Shown here piece after piece: positions 38,644-47,416 of a stretch of 64,000 nucleotides of DNA. Below the pieces are notes generated by a model. That model was not told the DNA's origin. It saw only the letters and a list, made by a program, of their open reading frames with translations, and did not search any database. The DNA lies in NCBI GenBank assembly GCA_030427245.1, contig JAUHXA010000036.1:1-64000 (forward strand), in the 5' to 3' direction. The DNA comes from Bacteroidia bacterium. GTDB taxonomy: Bacteria; Bacteroidota; Bacteroidia; Chitinophagales; UBA2359. Every line of letters begins with the position of its first letter. The stretch's first letter is position 1. The translations under genes were made by a program, and so were the position numbers.

Positions 38644-39342
38644 CTAACGTTTTTTATTGACACGTTCTGTTTGTGATTGGTACAAGGTTTCGCTGGTTTC
38701 TTGCCCCGCCTTATCTTGTTTCACATATTCTACTTCAATTTTGGAGAAATTAAGGCTAATTTGATCTACAGGAACTACATCCCCACTCGAACCGCCTGTT
38801 TGATAGCTCGAAACCAGTACATCCTTCAATTTGATGACATAGTATTCCTGGCGGTTGTCGTTGTTATCGTATTTGACAATTTTCACCCTAGGGATAGGTT
38901 GGTTGTTTTGCGTCAAGTTTGCCAACAAAGGAGTAGATTTATCCATTGATTTCACTACTACCACATCACCTAATGTCGTTTCACCTTTGGTGCGTGCAGT
39001 GGCAGCGACTTCATTGGGTTCAAACACAAAAACAGCCAATGCATGCCATCCTTTGTGATTTTTATCGTTGGATTCTCCTGCAATACCTTCAATTTTCATA
39101 AAAGCCGCAGCTTGTCCCGTTGAAGGGCTTGGATTAACATTTGAAAAAGAGAGCAAATTGATCCAGTCTTTGTGTTTAGCATCTGTAGACTCTCCTTTGA
39201 TGTCACCAATTTTGATATAACCTGTTGCAGCCCTTTGATTGTCTTTATTGTTTTGAATGGTTTCAGATTGAGCAACACTATTCTGATAAGCACCCAATAC
39301 AAGTATCAGTGCAAAAACAAATAATACTTTAAGATTTTTCAT
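38644..39342 (-). CDS. Exported Hcp-like protein
   Basis: The 232-residue protein has a signal peptide ending near SVAQ, then an Hcp/DUF796-like domain. The motif IKIGDIKGESTDAKHKDW (about 43-60) is repeated as MKIEGIAGESNDKNHKGW (about 82-99), followed by DVVVVKSMDKSTPLLA and a C-terminal LNFSKIEVEYV strand. Classical Hcp tube proteins of type VI secretion are not exported by Sec and are shorter (about 160 residues). A signal peptide plus a duplicated first motif suggests an Hcp-fold surface or periplasmic protein. No other T6SS gene is present. Confidence 0.8.
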   Translation of the reverse strand: MKNLKVLFVFALILVLGAYQNSVAQSETIQNNKDNQRAATGYIKIGDIKGESTDAKHKDWINLLSFSNVNPSPSTGQAAAFMKIEGIAGESNDKNHKGWHALAVFVFEPNEVAATARTKGETTLGDVVVVKSMDKSTPLLANLTQNNQPIPRVKIVKYDNNDNRQEYYVIKLKDVLVSSYQTGGSSGDVVPVDQISLNFSKIEVEYVKQDKAGQETSETLYQSQTERVNKKR

Positions 39343-39483
39343 TCTAAGAAGGTTTAAAAGTTAAGAAAATCAAGAAAAGGGCTGCATACAATAATTATCA
39401 ATAACCTTCTAATTTAAGCAAAAATCACGAGATTTGAAAATGTTTTTTGCTTATTATCAGCAAACTAAAATATTGAATTTACA

Positions 39484-39594
39484 TTACTCTCCTTGATAAA
39501 ACACTTGTTGTGTTTTCTCTTCTTCTTCGTTCCTTTCTGTATAAGTCACTTTGATTTCTTCAAAAATCAATAAAAATACTTTGAAATCTTTCAT
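39484..39594 (-). pseudogene. Internally deleted paralogue of the Hcp-like gene
   Basis: A 36-codon minus-strand frame starts MKDFKVFLL, like the Hcp-like signal start MKNLKVLFV, and jumps directly to FEEIKVTYTERNEEE and a QQVFYQGE tail, like the C-terminal FSKIEVEYV...ETLYQSQ of the neighbour. The sequence just before its ATG also resembles that before the Hcp-like gene. The middle 170 residues are missing, so it is best read as a duplicate with a large internal deletion. Translation of the short peptide is possible but unsupported. Confidence 0.7.
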
Positions 39595-39692
39595 CTTGAA
39601 AAGGTTTTTGAAATTTAAAAATGTAAAAAATGAATTGTCGCTTTCCATAGATGAAGCTCTTTTTTACATTTGGAACATAAACCTAAAAAGAA

Positions 39693-40973
39693 TTAAACCA
39701 CCTCCACCAAATACCGTACCGTACACTGTTTTTCATTGTAAACAATATACTCATTGTTCACCAAATCTGCCCCACCTTCTGCAAAAAGAGAATCGTACTG
39801 AGCACCTTTTTTCTTCAAGTTGGTTTCATTCAGTTCATAGCACCAAGATTCGTGTTTTTGAATGTGAAACTGATTGCCCGTATGCACATCAAACAAAGCC
39901 AAAAAGCCTTTTGATTGCGTTCCTTTTGCCCAATAAGAGCCACGCAAAGAAGTGTAATTCAGTGATTTTTGAAATTTGTCGGCAAAGTAGGTGCCATAAC
40001 CAAACATCTTGCCCGTCACCACCGCATTTGCAGGACGAAGTACCAAACCCGTTTCCAAAATCGACAGCCAATTTTCATTGCGGCTTCCGTGCCAAAACAG
40101 GTGTTTTTGTTGATTCTTCTTAGAGCCAATCCAATCGTCAAATCCTCTTTGCGTTTTGAGGTTTTTAACCGCAAAAGCTTTGGAGAATTGATTTGCATTG
40201 GGGCCCATTTTGCTCTTAATCAATTCAATCGTACTCGAATCCGTCACCGATTCAATCTGCAAACCTATTCCCTCCAACAAGTTCAATTCTTTCTTCTCTA
40301 CTTTCACATCTGCCTCCAAACTATTCACTTTCACCTGTCCACGCATGACATCCAAAGTCGCCTGTTCTTCCACTAACTTCTCTCTAATCGCCTCCAAATC
40401 CTCTTCATTACTCGGTCTTTCAATCAGATGTTCGCCTACTTTGGTCATTTTTCGAGGAATCACCTGATACAATTCGAGCAATACACTATTGAATCGTTTG
40501 GTATTCACACCAGTTTTGCGATTGTTTCCATCCACCCAAAGCCCCGTTTTCAACTGTGCCACCAAACTATCCAGCAAGGTTTGTGCTTCTTCGACTTGTC
40601 GCTGTGTCACCTGATTTGCAGACACCGTATAGTTGTGACTAATAGATTTGGTTGCATACGCCATGAGTTCGGTAATCAATCGCTGCACCAGTTCATCGTC
40701 CACATCTACCAACTCCAATTTCGGTTCACCCGTTCCCGCTACAGCAAACAAATGCGTTTGGTCTTTGTAACCTTTTCGCACCTTCTCATTGTACTTTTTG
40801 TTCCATTGCGAAACAGGATAACGTTGAGCAGTACCACGGCTACCAACTCGACCATAGGTGACGGTAAATGTGCCATCACCATTCTCCGACATTTCGTAGA
40901 ACTTGTTGTTGTTATTTGGAGTCACCATGATGAGTTTGGCTGTGCGATTGATGACGGTTGATGTATCTTTCAT
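39693..40973 (-). CDS. Bacterial WGR-PARP (poly/mono-ADP-ribosyltransferase)
   Basis: The 426-residue protein has an N-terminal WGR domain (about 12-75; YGRVGSRG at 40-47, KGYKD at 67-71), a helical PARP regulatory-like domain (about 90-255) and a C-terminal PARP catalytic domain. The H-Y-E triad is complete: His295 (FWHGSR), Tyr329 (GYGTYFADK) and Glu408 (NNEYIVYN), as in eukaryotic PARP1-3, so NAD-dependent ADP-ribosylation with chain extension is plausible. WGR domains in PARPs sense nucleic-acid ends. Such full PARPs are rare in bacteria. It lies downstream of the SWIM and helical-repeat genes on the same strand. Confidence 0.93.
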   Translation of the reverse strand: MKDTSTVINRTAKLIMVTPNNNNKFYEMSENGDGTFTVTYGRVGSRGTAQRYPVSQWNKKYNEKVRKGYKDQTHLFAVAGTGEPKLELVDVDDELVQRLITELMAYATKSISHNYTVSANQVTQRQVEEAQTLLDSLVAQLKTGLWVDGNNRKTGVNTKRFNSVLLELYQVIPRKMTKVGEHLIERPSNEEDLEAIREKLVEEQATLDVMRGQVKVNSLEADVKVEKKELNLLEGIGLQIESVTDSSTIELIKSKMGPNANQFSKAFAVKNLKTQRGFDDWIGSKKNQQKHLFWHGSRNENWLSILETGLVLRPANAVVTGKMFGYGTYFADKFQKSLNYTSLRGSYWAKGTQSKGFLALFDVHTGNQFHIQKHESWCYELNETNLKKKGAQYDSLFAEGGADLVNNEYIVYNEKQCTVRYLVEVV

Positions 40974-41370
40974 TTTAAGAAATTGGGTTTGATTGTTTTA
41001 AAATTTTTTTTGAAAATGTATGAAAGGGCAAGAGCCGTTTGTAAGTAAAACTTTGTCAACAGTCGCAGACTTTGACAACAGTTGAACGTTTAACAACCCG
41101 TTTTGACACACTTCCCCTACATCAAGGAAGGTAAATTTGCCCTTTCATACATTGTTATCACGAAATGAAATGTTGTTATTTTTTTGAAAGAGTTCTACGT
41201 TTCCGAGCCTCTGTGTTCATTTCCTTTTCAACTGTTGCCAAGGTTTTCAACCGTTGACAAAGTTTCCACTAAATCCTCCGCGTCTCTCTGTCTCTCTGTC
41301 TCTCCGTTCAATTTCCAAAGTCGAGTAAGTCAAAATTGAATTTGTATTTGAGCCTTGAATTTGAAGTTAT
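40974..41370. repeat. Intergenic inverted repeat between PARP and SWIM genes
   Basis: This 397-base spacer contains diverged 39-nt inverted arms at 41048-41086 and 41227-41265, with the shared cores CTTTGTCAAC and GTTGACAAAG and ends CAACAGTTGAA/TTCAACTGTTG. A related TTTGACAACAGTTGAA block occurs at 50277. Around 41280-41305 there is a TCTCTCTG tandem tract. No gene is visible. It resembles a dispersed intergenic repeat family. Confidence 0.75.
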
Positions 41371-43020
41371 TTAACTTCTCGCCCCAGTAAGCGTAGTCGC
41401 CATGATATGAGCACAAGGTCCTTGACGCAATTTGTTACGACGGAAAAAACCACAAGTACACTCCGCATATTTCACCCGACCATCCGCATCCACACGCACC
41501 ACAGGTTTGAAAGTTTTGTCTGCTTTATCACTGACAACCTCCGCTTTATACTCCGTCACCTTTTTATCATCCGTTGATTTCTCCACGATTTTCACCTTGC
41601 CATCCTTCATCAAGCTTATCGCAAACTTCAATCGTTTGTCATCCTCAGGCTCTTCAATCACGATTTCTTTCGGTAAAAGTTTTCGCCAGCGATATGTTTC
41701 CGTGAGATGGTCGTACATCGCCTGACCATTCTTGCAAAGCTCTTGCAGGGCAGCAGCAGCCGTTTGTTGTGGGAGTGAAAGCCAAGCTGCAAATTCAATA
41801 GGCGTTCCCGCCAATTTCTGAATCAAAGCCTTTTCGATGTTCTTCACATCCTCTTCCTTTGGCTTCGTAGTCGCTGCCAACAAGTCGAAATTGCCTTTTT
41901 GTGACCAATCGTTGGAAGTCCAACCCGACAAACCCACATCAAAACGGTGTCCGTCAATTGTTACCGACCAATAATGCGGCATTCCCGTTCCCAACAATTT
42001 CACCTGAACACTGTCCGAATATGCCAAAAGTGACTTCAATACCATCAAACGCCTCCGCCCCCAAATCCGCACTTCGCCTTCCATATTGCCCTTATAGACA
42101 AACTCATGTTCTTGAATCTCAATGCCCCAAGGGTCAATCACGATTTTCGGCTTTTCGCCTTTTTTCAGCACAAATCGAATCGAACGAGGGCTCTCCTTTT
42201 CTTTTCGCTGCTCCAAAACCGACAGGATTTCGTTCATCGTTGCAGAAGAAATGTTCAAATCTACGCCAGGCATCGTTGAAGCCGATTGCACTTGCAGAAA
42301 ACCTCGCACCCAAGATTCGGGCAGGTCGATTTTCTTTTCCACACGACTGCCTGCGCTGGTCGACAATTGCACTTGCTCATAAGCAACTTTGAGCCAAGCA
42401 GCTCGGTAAGAACGGACTCTATATATTTCATCCGCTAATCCTTGACTGAAATCAATGTTGGTCGTGCCATATTTGGGTTCACCATACATCTCCAAATTTT
42501 CGACAGGCACACTTACTCGCCCATAACTCGACTCGTCCAACGAAAATGCTTCAAAAATCACACAATCGGGATGCACACTAATAACAGGGTCATACGCATA
42601 CCATTTTTCCTTGTCGTATTTGCGGAGATAAGCATAATAATCCCATTTCACCCGCTGCATTTCCTTGCGAATCGGCTGTATAATCTTGTTTACCTCGCTT
42701 ATTTTTCCCTTCAAAATGTTTTTCTCCCCCAACAATTTCACCTTTTCGGCTTCAATATGTCCGTAGTGATTCGGCACTTCTTTGAGGTATTCTTGATAGA
42801 CCCATTCTTGGTATTGAGTGTAATCTTTGATCTTAGAACGCCAATCACCTGTCACAATTTCACGCAATGCCAACATGATTTTTCCATAAGCCAAACTGTT
42901 GTGAATCATTGCATGAAGCGATACAGGAGGTCGGGACAATTCGGGAGATAGATTGAAGTGCATCCCGTCTTTGTCCGTTTTTGCCGTACTTGGTTTTGCG
43001 TAAGATTGTGTAATTTGCAT
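41371..43020 (-). CDS. SWIM zinc-finger protein
   Basis: The 549-residue protein ends in a SWIM zinc finger, CxCx12CxH, at Cys521, Cys523, Cys536 and His538 (ECTCGFFRR...GPCAHIM). SWIM fingers bind DNA or protein and occur in bacteria with SNF2 helicases and in multi-gene conflict-type clusters. The rest of the protein has no domain I can name: a coiled-coil-like segment (about 85-130), a beta-rich middle and a short winged-helix-like segment near residue 410 (FAAWLSLPQQTAAAALQEL). It lies between the helical-repeat and PARP genes on one strand. Confidence 0.85.
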   Translation of the reverse strand: MQITQSYAKPSTAKTDKDGMHFNLSPELSRPPVSLHAMIHNSLAYGKIMLALREIVTGDWRSKIKDYTQYQEWVYQEYLKEVPNHYGHIEAEKVKLLGEKNILKGKISEVNKIIQPIRKEMQRVKWDYYAYLRKYDKEKWYAYDPVISVHPDCVIFEAFSLDESSYGRVSVPVENLEMYGEPKYGTTNIDFSQGLADEIYRVRSYRAAWLKVAYEQVQLSTSAGSRVEKKIDLPESWVRGFLQVQSASTMPGVDLNISSATMNEILSVLEQRKEKESPRSIRFVLKKGEKPKIVIDPWGIEIQEHEFVYKGNMEGEVRIWGRRRLMVLKSLLAYSDSVQVKLLGTGMPHYWSVTIDGHRFDVGLSGWTSNDWSQKGNFDLLAATTKPKEEDVKNIEKALIQKLAGTPIEFAAWLSLPQQTAAAALQELCKNGQAMYDHLTETYRWRKLLPKEIVIEEPEDDKRLKFAISLMKDGKVKIVEKSTDDKKVTEYKAEVVSDKADKTFKPVVRVDADGRVKYAECTCGFFRRNKLRQGPCAHIMATTLTGARS

Positions 43021-43381
43021 GATATATTGATTTATTATTCTATTTCTGAATTGTTATGTTATTTTGGCTTGTATAGTGCAATGGTAACAAGAATTAGGGT
43101 TTCGGAGGAATATCACTCGTATGAATATTGGTTTTGTATATTTTGTAAATTTATCCCACTTCAACGATTTGTGATATTCCGCAACAAGATTCTTACAGAA
43201 AGACAGATAAGGAGGAAACTGTCATTTTGAAAAAAATCTGTGGCTAAATTTCTAAAAGATTGATTCATAGGTGAATAATCCAAATAAAACCAAAGTTAAA
43301 ATTCCTCCGAAACCTTAATTCTTGTTCCAATCCCCACACACCACAAGAAAATTCCTCCGAATCCTCAAATTCCTGTTGCTC
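43021..43381. repeat. Intergenic triplicated inverted/direct repeat
   Basis: In the 361-base gap between the helical-repeat and SWIM genes, a 28-29 nt unit (GGTTTCGGAGGAAT core) lies at 43083-43111. Its inverted copy is at 43301-43328 (ATTCCTCCGAAACC), and a third, more diverged inverted copy is at 43351-43379, directly at the end of the 952-residue gene. The first pair matches at about 26 of 28 positions. No gene is present. Confidence 0.85.
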
Positions 43382-46240
43382 TTATCCAATAGCAAACCCC
43401 TCAACTTCTTCCCCCGCCAAAGCCATCTTCGTCAATTGCTCAATCGCCCATTCTCTGTCCTTCGTATTGCGGCTTCGAGCCAATTCCATGAGCGTTTTCG
43501 TGTCCACATTTTCAGCATCTAAGTCTTGCAGGCGAGACTTAACCAACTCCTTGACCTTGCGCCCTTTGTTGCGGCTTCTCAACACCGATTTGTCGAAATA
43601 CTGAACAAAATCTTCTTTTGCCTCTTTCTTTTCCGCCAAAGATTTCGCTACAAATTCTTGGATTCGTACATCCGTATGTTCTGCAAGAGAAGCTATCGCA
43701 ATGTCGTTTTTCTTCAAGTTTTCTTTACGGGTTTCAAAATATTTCAGCCCATAGCCACGAACTACACCTTGTGGACTGTCACACAGTGCCAATACATATT
43801 CGACTTCATCTTTGTCACCCATCGGCACATTTTCAAAATATTCTCTGCCTTTGTGGAAAGTTTCGGGCATTCCAGCCTCCATCATTCGCAGGGCAAAAGG
43901 AATGGTGATTCCCACTTTATCGGCTTGTGCAAAACCCCACTTTCTGATTTTTGGGTCTTTGTGAATCACCGTTTTGAACAAACCATCCGAATTAGAACCG
44001 AACATATCCAAATGTTGCTGAATCCATTCGTAGAGCATTTTGGCATAAATCGGCTGGTGATTGTCCAAAACTTCCACATTGTCGGTTTGGTAAAACAATT
44101 GAAGCATTTCCTCATCTTCAATCGTGCGATTTTGCAGCGTAGTTGTGGTTTCATTGGGGATTGCAGCCAAAATTTGCGACCACATTGAAGGGTTTTTTTC
44201 AATAAATTTCAGTAAATGAGAACGAATTGAAGTCCAGTCATTTTCCGAAACGGTTTTGATTAAATCCAATGCTGTATTTTGATTCAGCAAGTCGACTACA
44301 TATTCAAAAATTGGTATCAAACGGTTGATTAATTCGGGTTTGCCTTCAATAATTGCAGGCAATATATCGAAGAAAAGGCTTTTTACTTTTTCGTTGTCGG
44401 TATTCATCATCAACTCGATGAAATTCTTAGAAGTATCTATTTCAACATGTTGAAGGTTGACCGTGATGAGTTCGGTAAATTTGGCTTCGTTGAGGCATTT
44501 CTCAACCAAGAGTTGCCAAGAAATTTCTTTCATCCATTCGTTTGGATTCACCAAAGCATAGATGAAAGCACGTCCATTCAGATGACTGGCACCAACACCA
44601 TTTTTGAGGTTCAAATAAATGATATCTCGCTCTTCCTCCAATTCTGCAATGAAGGGCAACCAGCCTAAAAAATTGTGCGCTCTTGCATTTTGGTAAAAAA
44701 GTGGTTTTAAGGCTTCTTTGAGACGAGGAAGTGCATTTTTATAAATAAAAATAAAATTTTGTTTGTACCACATCACCCAATTCAATTGGTTTTTGGAGTG
44801 CTTCAATAACAGGTCCACACCGTATTCCGACTGAATGAAATTTAGTAGGTTGGTGCTTTGACCATAGTTGTAATAGTGTCTACCCCAAAATCGCTGCGTA
44901 AATCGAGCCTGTTGCGACCATTTGCTGACCAAATGCCAACCAAAATCGGCAATTGAAAATTCTTGATGAAAAACAAATCCTTCCAATTCGTTCCATGTCA
45001 AATTCTTCACATCCATTTTGCGGATGAATAAAGTTTGTAAGCGTTCACGTATGGCAGATTTTTCGGAAGGAACGGCGGTTAGCCAAGTCATAATATTGCT
45101 GCCTGCTACCTGATCTGCCACTGCAAAAGCCAATTCGTGTAATCGCTCGTCTTGTGCTTGAAAAATGGTTTGGATGTGTTTATTGACAACCGTAAACGAC
45201 ACATACTCTTTGAGTTTGAGTATCAAATTCATTATGTCTTTCAATCGTCGTTTAGAAACGGCTTGTTCATTTTGGCTGAAGAAAATGTGGGCAATATTTG
45301 CAGTGAAAGTACGGTACCAAGTTTGGGTGTTTTTTGGAGAAGGCGTTGAAGCTTGTTCGTTCATTCCCAAAGCAGACCGCACCATTTTTCCGAACCATGA
45401 AGCATTTGCAGAGGAACTTGAGGTATTGTTTTTTGTATTTCCTTCAATGATTTCTTTGATTTCGGAGAAAAGTGTTTGACGAATATTGGCAGGAGAATAG
45501 AAGTAAGTATAAGCCAATAGTTGAGGGTCTTGCAATTGTCCGTTTTTGAATTGTTGATAGGCTTGATGGGCTGCAATGATTTGAAGCCAAACGGAATCGG
45601 ATTCAAAAAAGGTTTTCAATTGCGCTTGACTCAAATGAGGGATTTCTACACGATTTGCAGAAAGTGTTTTTGCAGCAAATGCGTAAATGACTGGATTCAA
45701 ATCTTTTTTCTGCAATAATTGAGCGACAAAATCTGGATTGTCTGCCCAAATCTGAGGTGCTGCACTTTCAATTCGAGCAATGTTTGCAGTATTTTCTAAA
45801 CGTATATAAGCTCCTCTTCCATGTCGTTTTTGCTCGTATTGTTTGGAAGTGCCAAACAGCATTTTTACCATCACCCATTGATTCACAAAATCAATCTCGT
45901 CTCTTTGATTCTCCAATAAATCGCTACAAATATCGAAATAAAGTTGAGGATTGTTTTTGGCAGCATTTCGCAAAAAACGATTGGCTCGGCGTTTCATATA
46001 GCCCAATGTTGCCTTTGTCGGAAATTTGCTTTTTAAATCCGAAAATTTAGCTTTGTCCAATTTGTTGATTAACAAAGTGAGCAATTCCACATTGGGATTG
46101 GCTTCCAATTGTTTGTAAAACCCCTTTATAACCTGCCAATGATCTTCGGCAAGCGGTGCGGCTTCCAAATAGGTCGCTGCTGCTTGGATTTCTTCGGCAG
46201 TTTCGGGAAATTTAGTTAGGAGTTCGGTATATGCTTGCAT
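43382..46240 (-). CDS. Large helical-repeat (HEAT-like) protein of the PARP/SWIM cluster
   Basis: The 952-residue protein is almost wholly alpha-helical, with helix-pair repeats of HEAT/ARM type. Clear units are near 780-900 (KDPKIRKWGFAQADKVG, GVVRGYGLKYFETRKEN, TDVRIQEFVAKSLAEKKE, NTKDREWAIEQLTKMA). A basic motif GYMKRRANRFLRN lies near residue 83, and a Ser/Asn-rich linker near 270. There is no signal peptide, membrane helix or recognisable catalytic motif. It is probably a scaffold or nucleic-acid-binding protein, transcribed towards the SWIM and PARP genes. Its start codon faces the RNA array at 46519 on the opposite strand. I cannot assign a named family. Confidence 0.75.
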   Translation of the reverse strand: MQAYTELLTKFPETAEEIQAAATYLEAAPLAEDHWQVIKGFYKQLEANPNVELLTLLINKLDKAKFSDLKSKFPTKATLGYMKRRANRFLRNAAKNNPQLYFDICSDLLENQRDEIDFVNQWVMVKMLFGTSKQYEQKRHGRGAYIRLENTANIARIESAAPQIWADNPDFVAQLLQKKDLNPVIYAFAAKTLSANRVEIPHLSQAQLKTFFESDSVWLQIIAAHQAYQQFKNGQLQDPQLLAYTYFYSPANIRQTLFSEIKEIIEGNTKNNTSSSSANASWFGKMVRSALGMNEQASTPSPKNTQTWYRTFTANIAHIFFSQNEQAVSKRRLKDIMNLILKLKEYVSFTVVNKHIQTIFQAQDERLHELAFAVADQVAGSNIMTWLTAVPSEKSAIRERLQTLFIRKMDVKNLTWNELEGFVFHQEFSIADFGWHLVSKWSQQARFTQRFWGRHYYNYGQSTNLLNFIQSEYGVDLLLKHSKNQLNWVMWYKQNFIFIYKNALPRLKEALKPLFYQNARAHNFLGWLPFIAELEEERDIIYLNLKNGVGASHLNGRAFIYALVNPNEWMKEISWQLLVEKCLNEAKFTELITVNLQHVEIDTSKNFIELMMNTDNEKVKSLFFDILPAIIEGKPELINRLIPIFEYVVDLLNQNTALDLIKTVSENDWTSIRSHLLKFIEKNPSMWSQILAAIPNETTTTLQNRTIEDEEMLQLFYQTDNVEVLDNHQPIYAKMLYEWIQQHLDMFGSNSDGLFKTVIHKDPKIRKWGFAQADKVGITIPFALRMMEAGMPETFHKGREYFENVPMGDKDEVEYVLALCDSPQGVVRGYGLKYFETRKENLKKNDIAIASLAEHTDVRIQEFVAKSLAEKKEAKEDFVQYFDKSVLRSRNKGRKVKELVKSRLQDLDAENVDTKTLMELARSRNTKDREWAIEQLTKMALAGEEVEGFAIG

Positions 46241-46349
46241 GATATTACTGTTGATTCTTAATTGATGCTATGGATTTTTTGGTTGATTTTATAGATACTT
46301 TGGATTCTATTGATTTTATGGATACTCCTAGCATCTATTGAGTATAAAA

Positions 46350-46374
46350 GCTCGCAAGCCAACCACTTGCGAGC
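46350..46374 (-). terminator. Terminator-like hairpin between RNA array and helical-repeat gene
   Basis: A perfect 9-bp stem GCTCGCAAG (46350-46358) / CTTGCGAGC (46366-46374) with a seven-base loop is followed on the minus strand by TTTTATA. It lies 110 nt before the start of the 952-residue gene. It could be an attenuator in that gene's leader or a stop for antisense transcription of the array. Confidence 0.55.
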
Positions 46375-46429
46375 CTGAAAAACCTAAAAATATAAAACGG
46401 TTATTTGCCACTAACCTATTACATTGTTG

Positions 46430-46508
46430 TATTGCTATATGGTCATACTGCTTCATTTCCATTATTGAATTGAGAAAAGCAATATGACAATACAACCATA
46501 TAGCAATA
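46430..46508. repeat. Imperfect inverted repeat before the RNA array
   Basis: A left arm at 46430-46452 (ATTGCTATATGGTCATACTG region) pairs with 46477-46508 apart from one bulge of about eight bases. The composition resembles the TTGTATGG tracts at 1134 and 22301. It ends about ten bases before the first RNA element. Confidence 0.65.
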
Positions 46509-46518
46509 AAATAAATTC

Positions 46519-46744
46519 CTGTTACTAATCTTGCTGAGGACTGACAGCAATACTGTAGGCGGCTGGAGCATTGGTAGGCCTTGGTTTTAATAATTGGCGT
46601 GAGCAATGCTTATTCAGCGTAGAAAGTTGAAAACCAAGGCCTACCAATGTGGAAGACGCTGATTGTCGTTGGTGTTCAGTGAAGTATGTTGAACTTTACT
46701 GCTACTAGGGCGAATCGCCTTAGCTGTTTTATATATGCTAACAG
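46519..46744 (+). ncRNA. Structured RNA element, array copy 1
   Basis: Closing helix P1: CTGTTA (46519-46524) / TAACAG (46739-46744). P2: TTGCTG (46531-46536) / CAGCAA (46545-46550) with loop AGGACTGA. The conserved TACTGTAGGCGGCT follows. The copy-specific helix P3 is 20 bp perfect (46569-46588 / 46630-46649), enclosing a 41-nt loop that contains TCAGCGT (46614-46620), complementary to ACGCTGA (46656-46662) just after P3, which gives a pseudoknot. P4: CAGTGAAG (46677-46684) / CTTTACTG (46694-46701), with one G-U. P5: CTAGGGCG (46705-46712) / CGCCTTAG (46716-46723). Eight T follow at 46751. Plus-strand orientation is favoured by the G-U pairs. Confidence 0.85.
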
Positions 46745-46841
46745 AAACCATTTTTTTTGAAGTAGGAGGTAGGAAGAGAGAAGTAGGATTATTTATCTCA
46801 TTTCTTGCTTCATACATCTTACATCTTGCTTCTCGAAGAAA

Positions 46842-47072
46842 GGTTTTGATTACTAAACTGGCTTAGGACTGGAGCCAATACTGTAGGCGGCTATCAGTAA
46901 GTATGTACGTCTAAAAATGGATGAAGTGGGCGACTGTCTATTCAGCGTGAAAGAGAGTAGTAGACGTACATACTTACTTAGAGACGCTGATTGTCGTTGG
47001 CTTTCGGTGAAGTATGTCGAACTTTACCATGACTGCGGCGAATCACCGCAGCTTGTGATGCTAACAAAAACC
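46842..47072 (+). ncRNA. Structured RNA element, array copy 2
   Basis: P1: 46842-46852 / 47062-47072 (9 of 11 paired). P2 is TGGCT (46859-46863) / AGCCA (46873-46877), different bases from the other copies but still paired, with the same AGGACTG loop core. P3 is 18 bp perfect (46896-46913 / 46961-46978) and unrelated in sequence to the other copies; its loop is 47 nt. Pseudoknot strands are TCAGCGT (46942-46948) and ACGCTGA (46984-46990). P4: GGTGAAG (47006-47012) / CTTTACC (47022-47028), a compensated A-U to G-C change. P5: CTGCGGCG (47033-47040) / CACCGCAG (47044-47051), with one C-A mismatch. Confidence 0.85.
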
Positions 47073-47096
47073 TTCTTTACTTAATAAAAATTAAAA

Positions 47097-47325
47097 ATTT
47101 CGTTACTAACTTGCTGAGGACTGGCAGCAATACTGTAGGCGGCTGGCACCATAGGGGTGCGGTTTTAATTCTACCGCAGTGGACAACGTCTATTCAGCGT
47201 GGAGGGGCATTAAAACCGCACCCCTATGGTAGAAGACGCTGATTGTCGTTGATGTTCAGTGAAGTATATCGAACTTTACTGCTTACTACGGCGAAACACC
47301 GCAGCTTTTACATTGCTAACGAAAT
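47097..47325 (+). ncRNA. Structured RNA element, array copy 3
   Basis: P1 is 9 bp perfect: ATTTCGTTA (47097-47105) / TAACGAAAT (47317-47325). P2: TTGCTG (47111-47116) / CAGCAA (47125-47130). P3 is 22 bp perfect (47148-47169 / 47209-47230), with a 39-nt loop. Pseudoknot strands: TCAGCGT (47194-47200) / ACGCTGA (47236-47242). P4: CAGTGAAG (47257-47264) / CTTTACTG (47274-47281). P5: 47286-47293 / 47297-47304. The loop-proximal end of P3 (GGTTTTAAT) is shared in part with copy 1; the rest of the helix differs. Confidence 0.85.
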
Positions 47326-47416
47326 ATTTTTGTGATTGAAAAATCAATCAATTTATTCTAAAATCAAAGAACAAAACAAATATACACTAAAAAAAGAAAT
47401 GTAAACAAAAATAATA

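Noticed and set aside
38644-39342. Type VI secretion locus
   Set aside because: Only one Hcp-like protein is present, it has a signal peptide, and no sheath, baseplate or VgrG gene is found.
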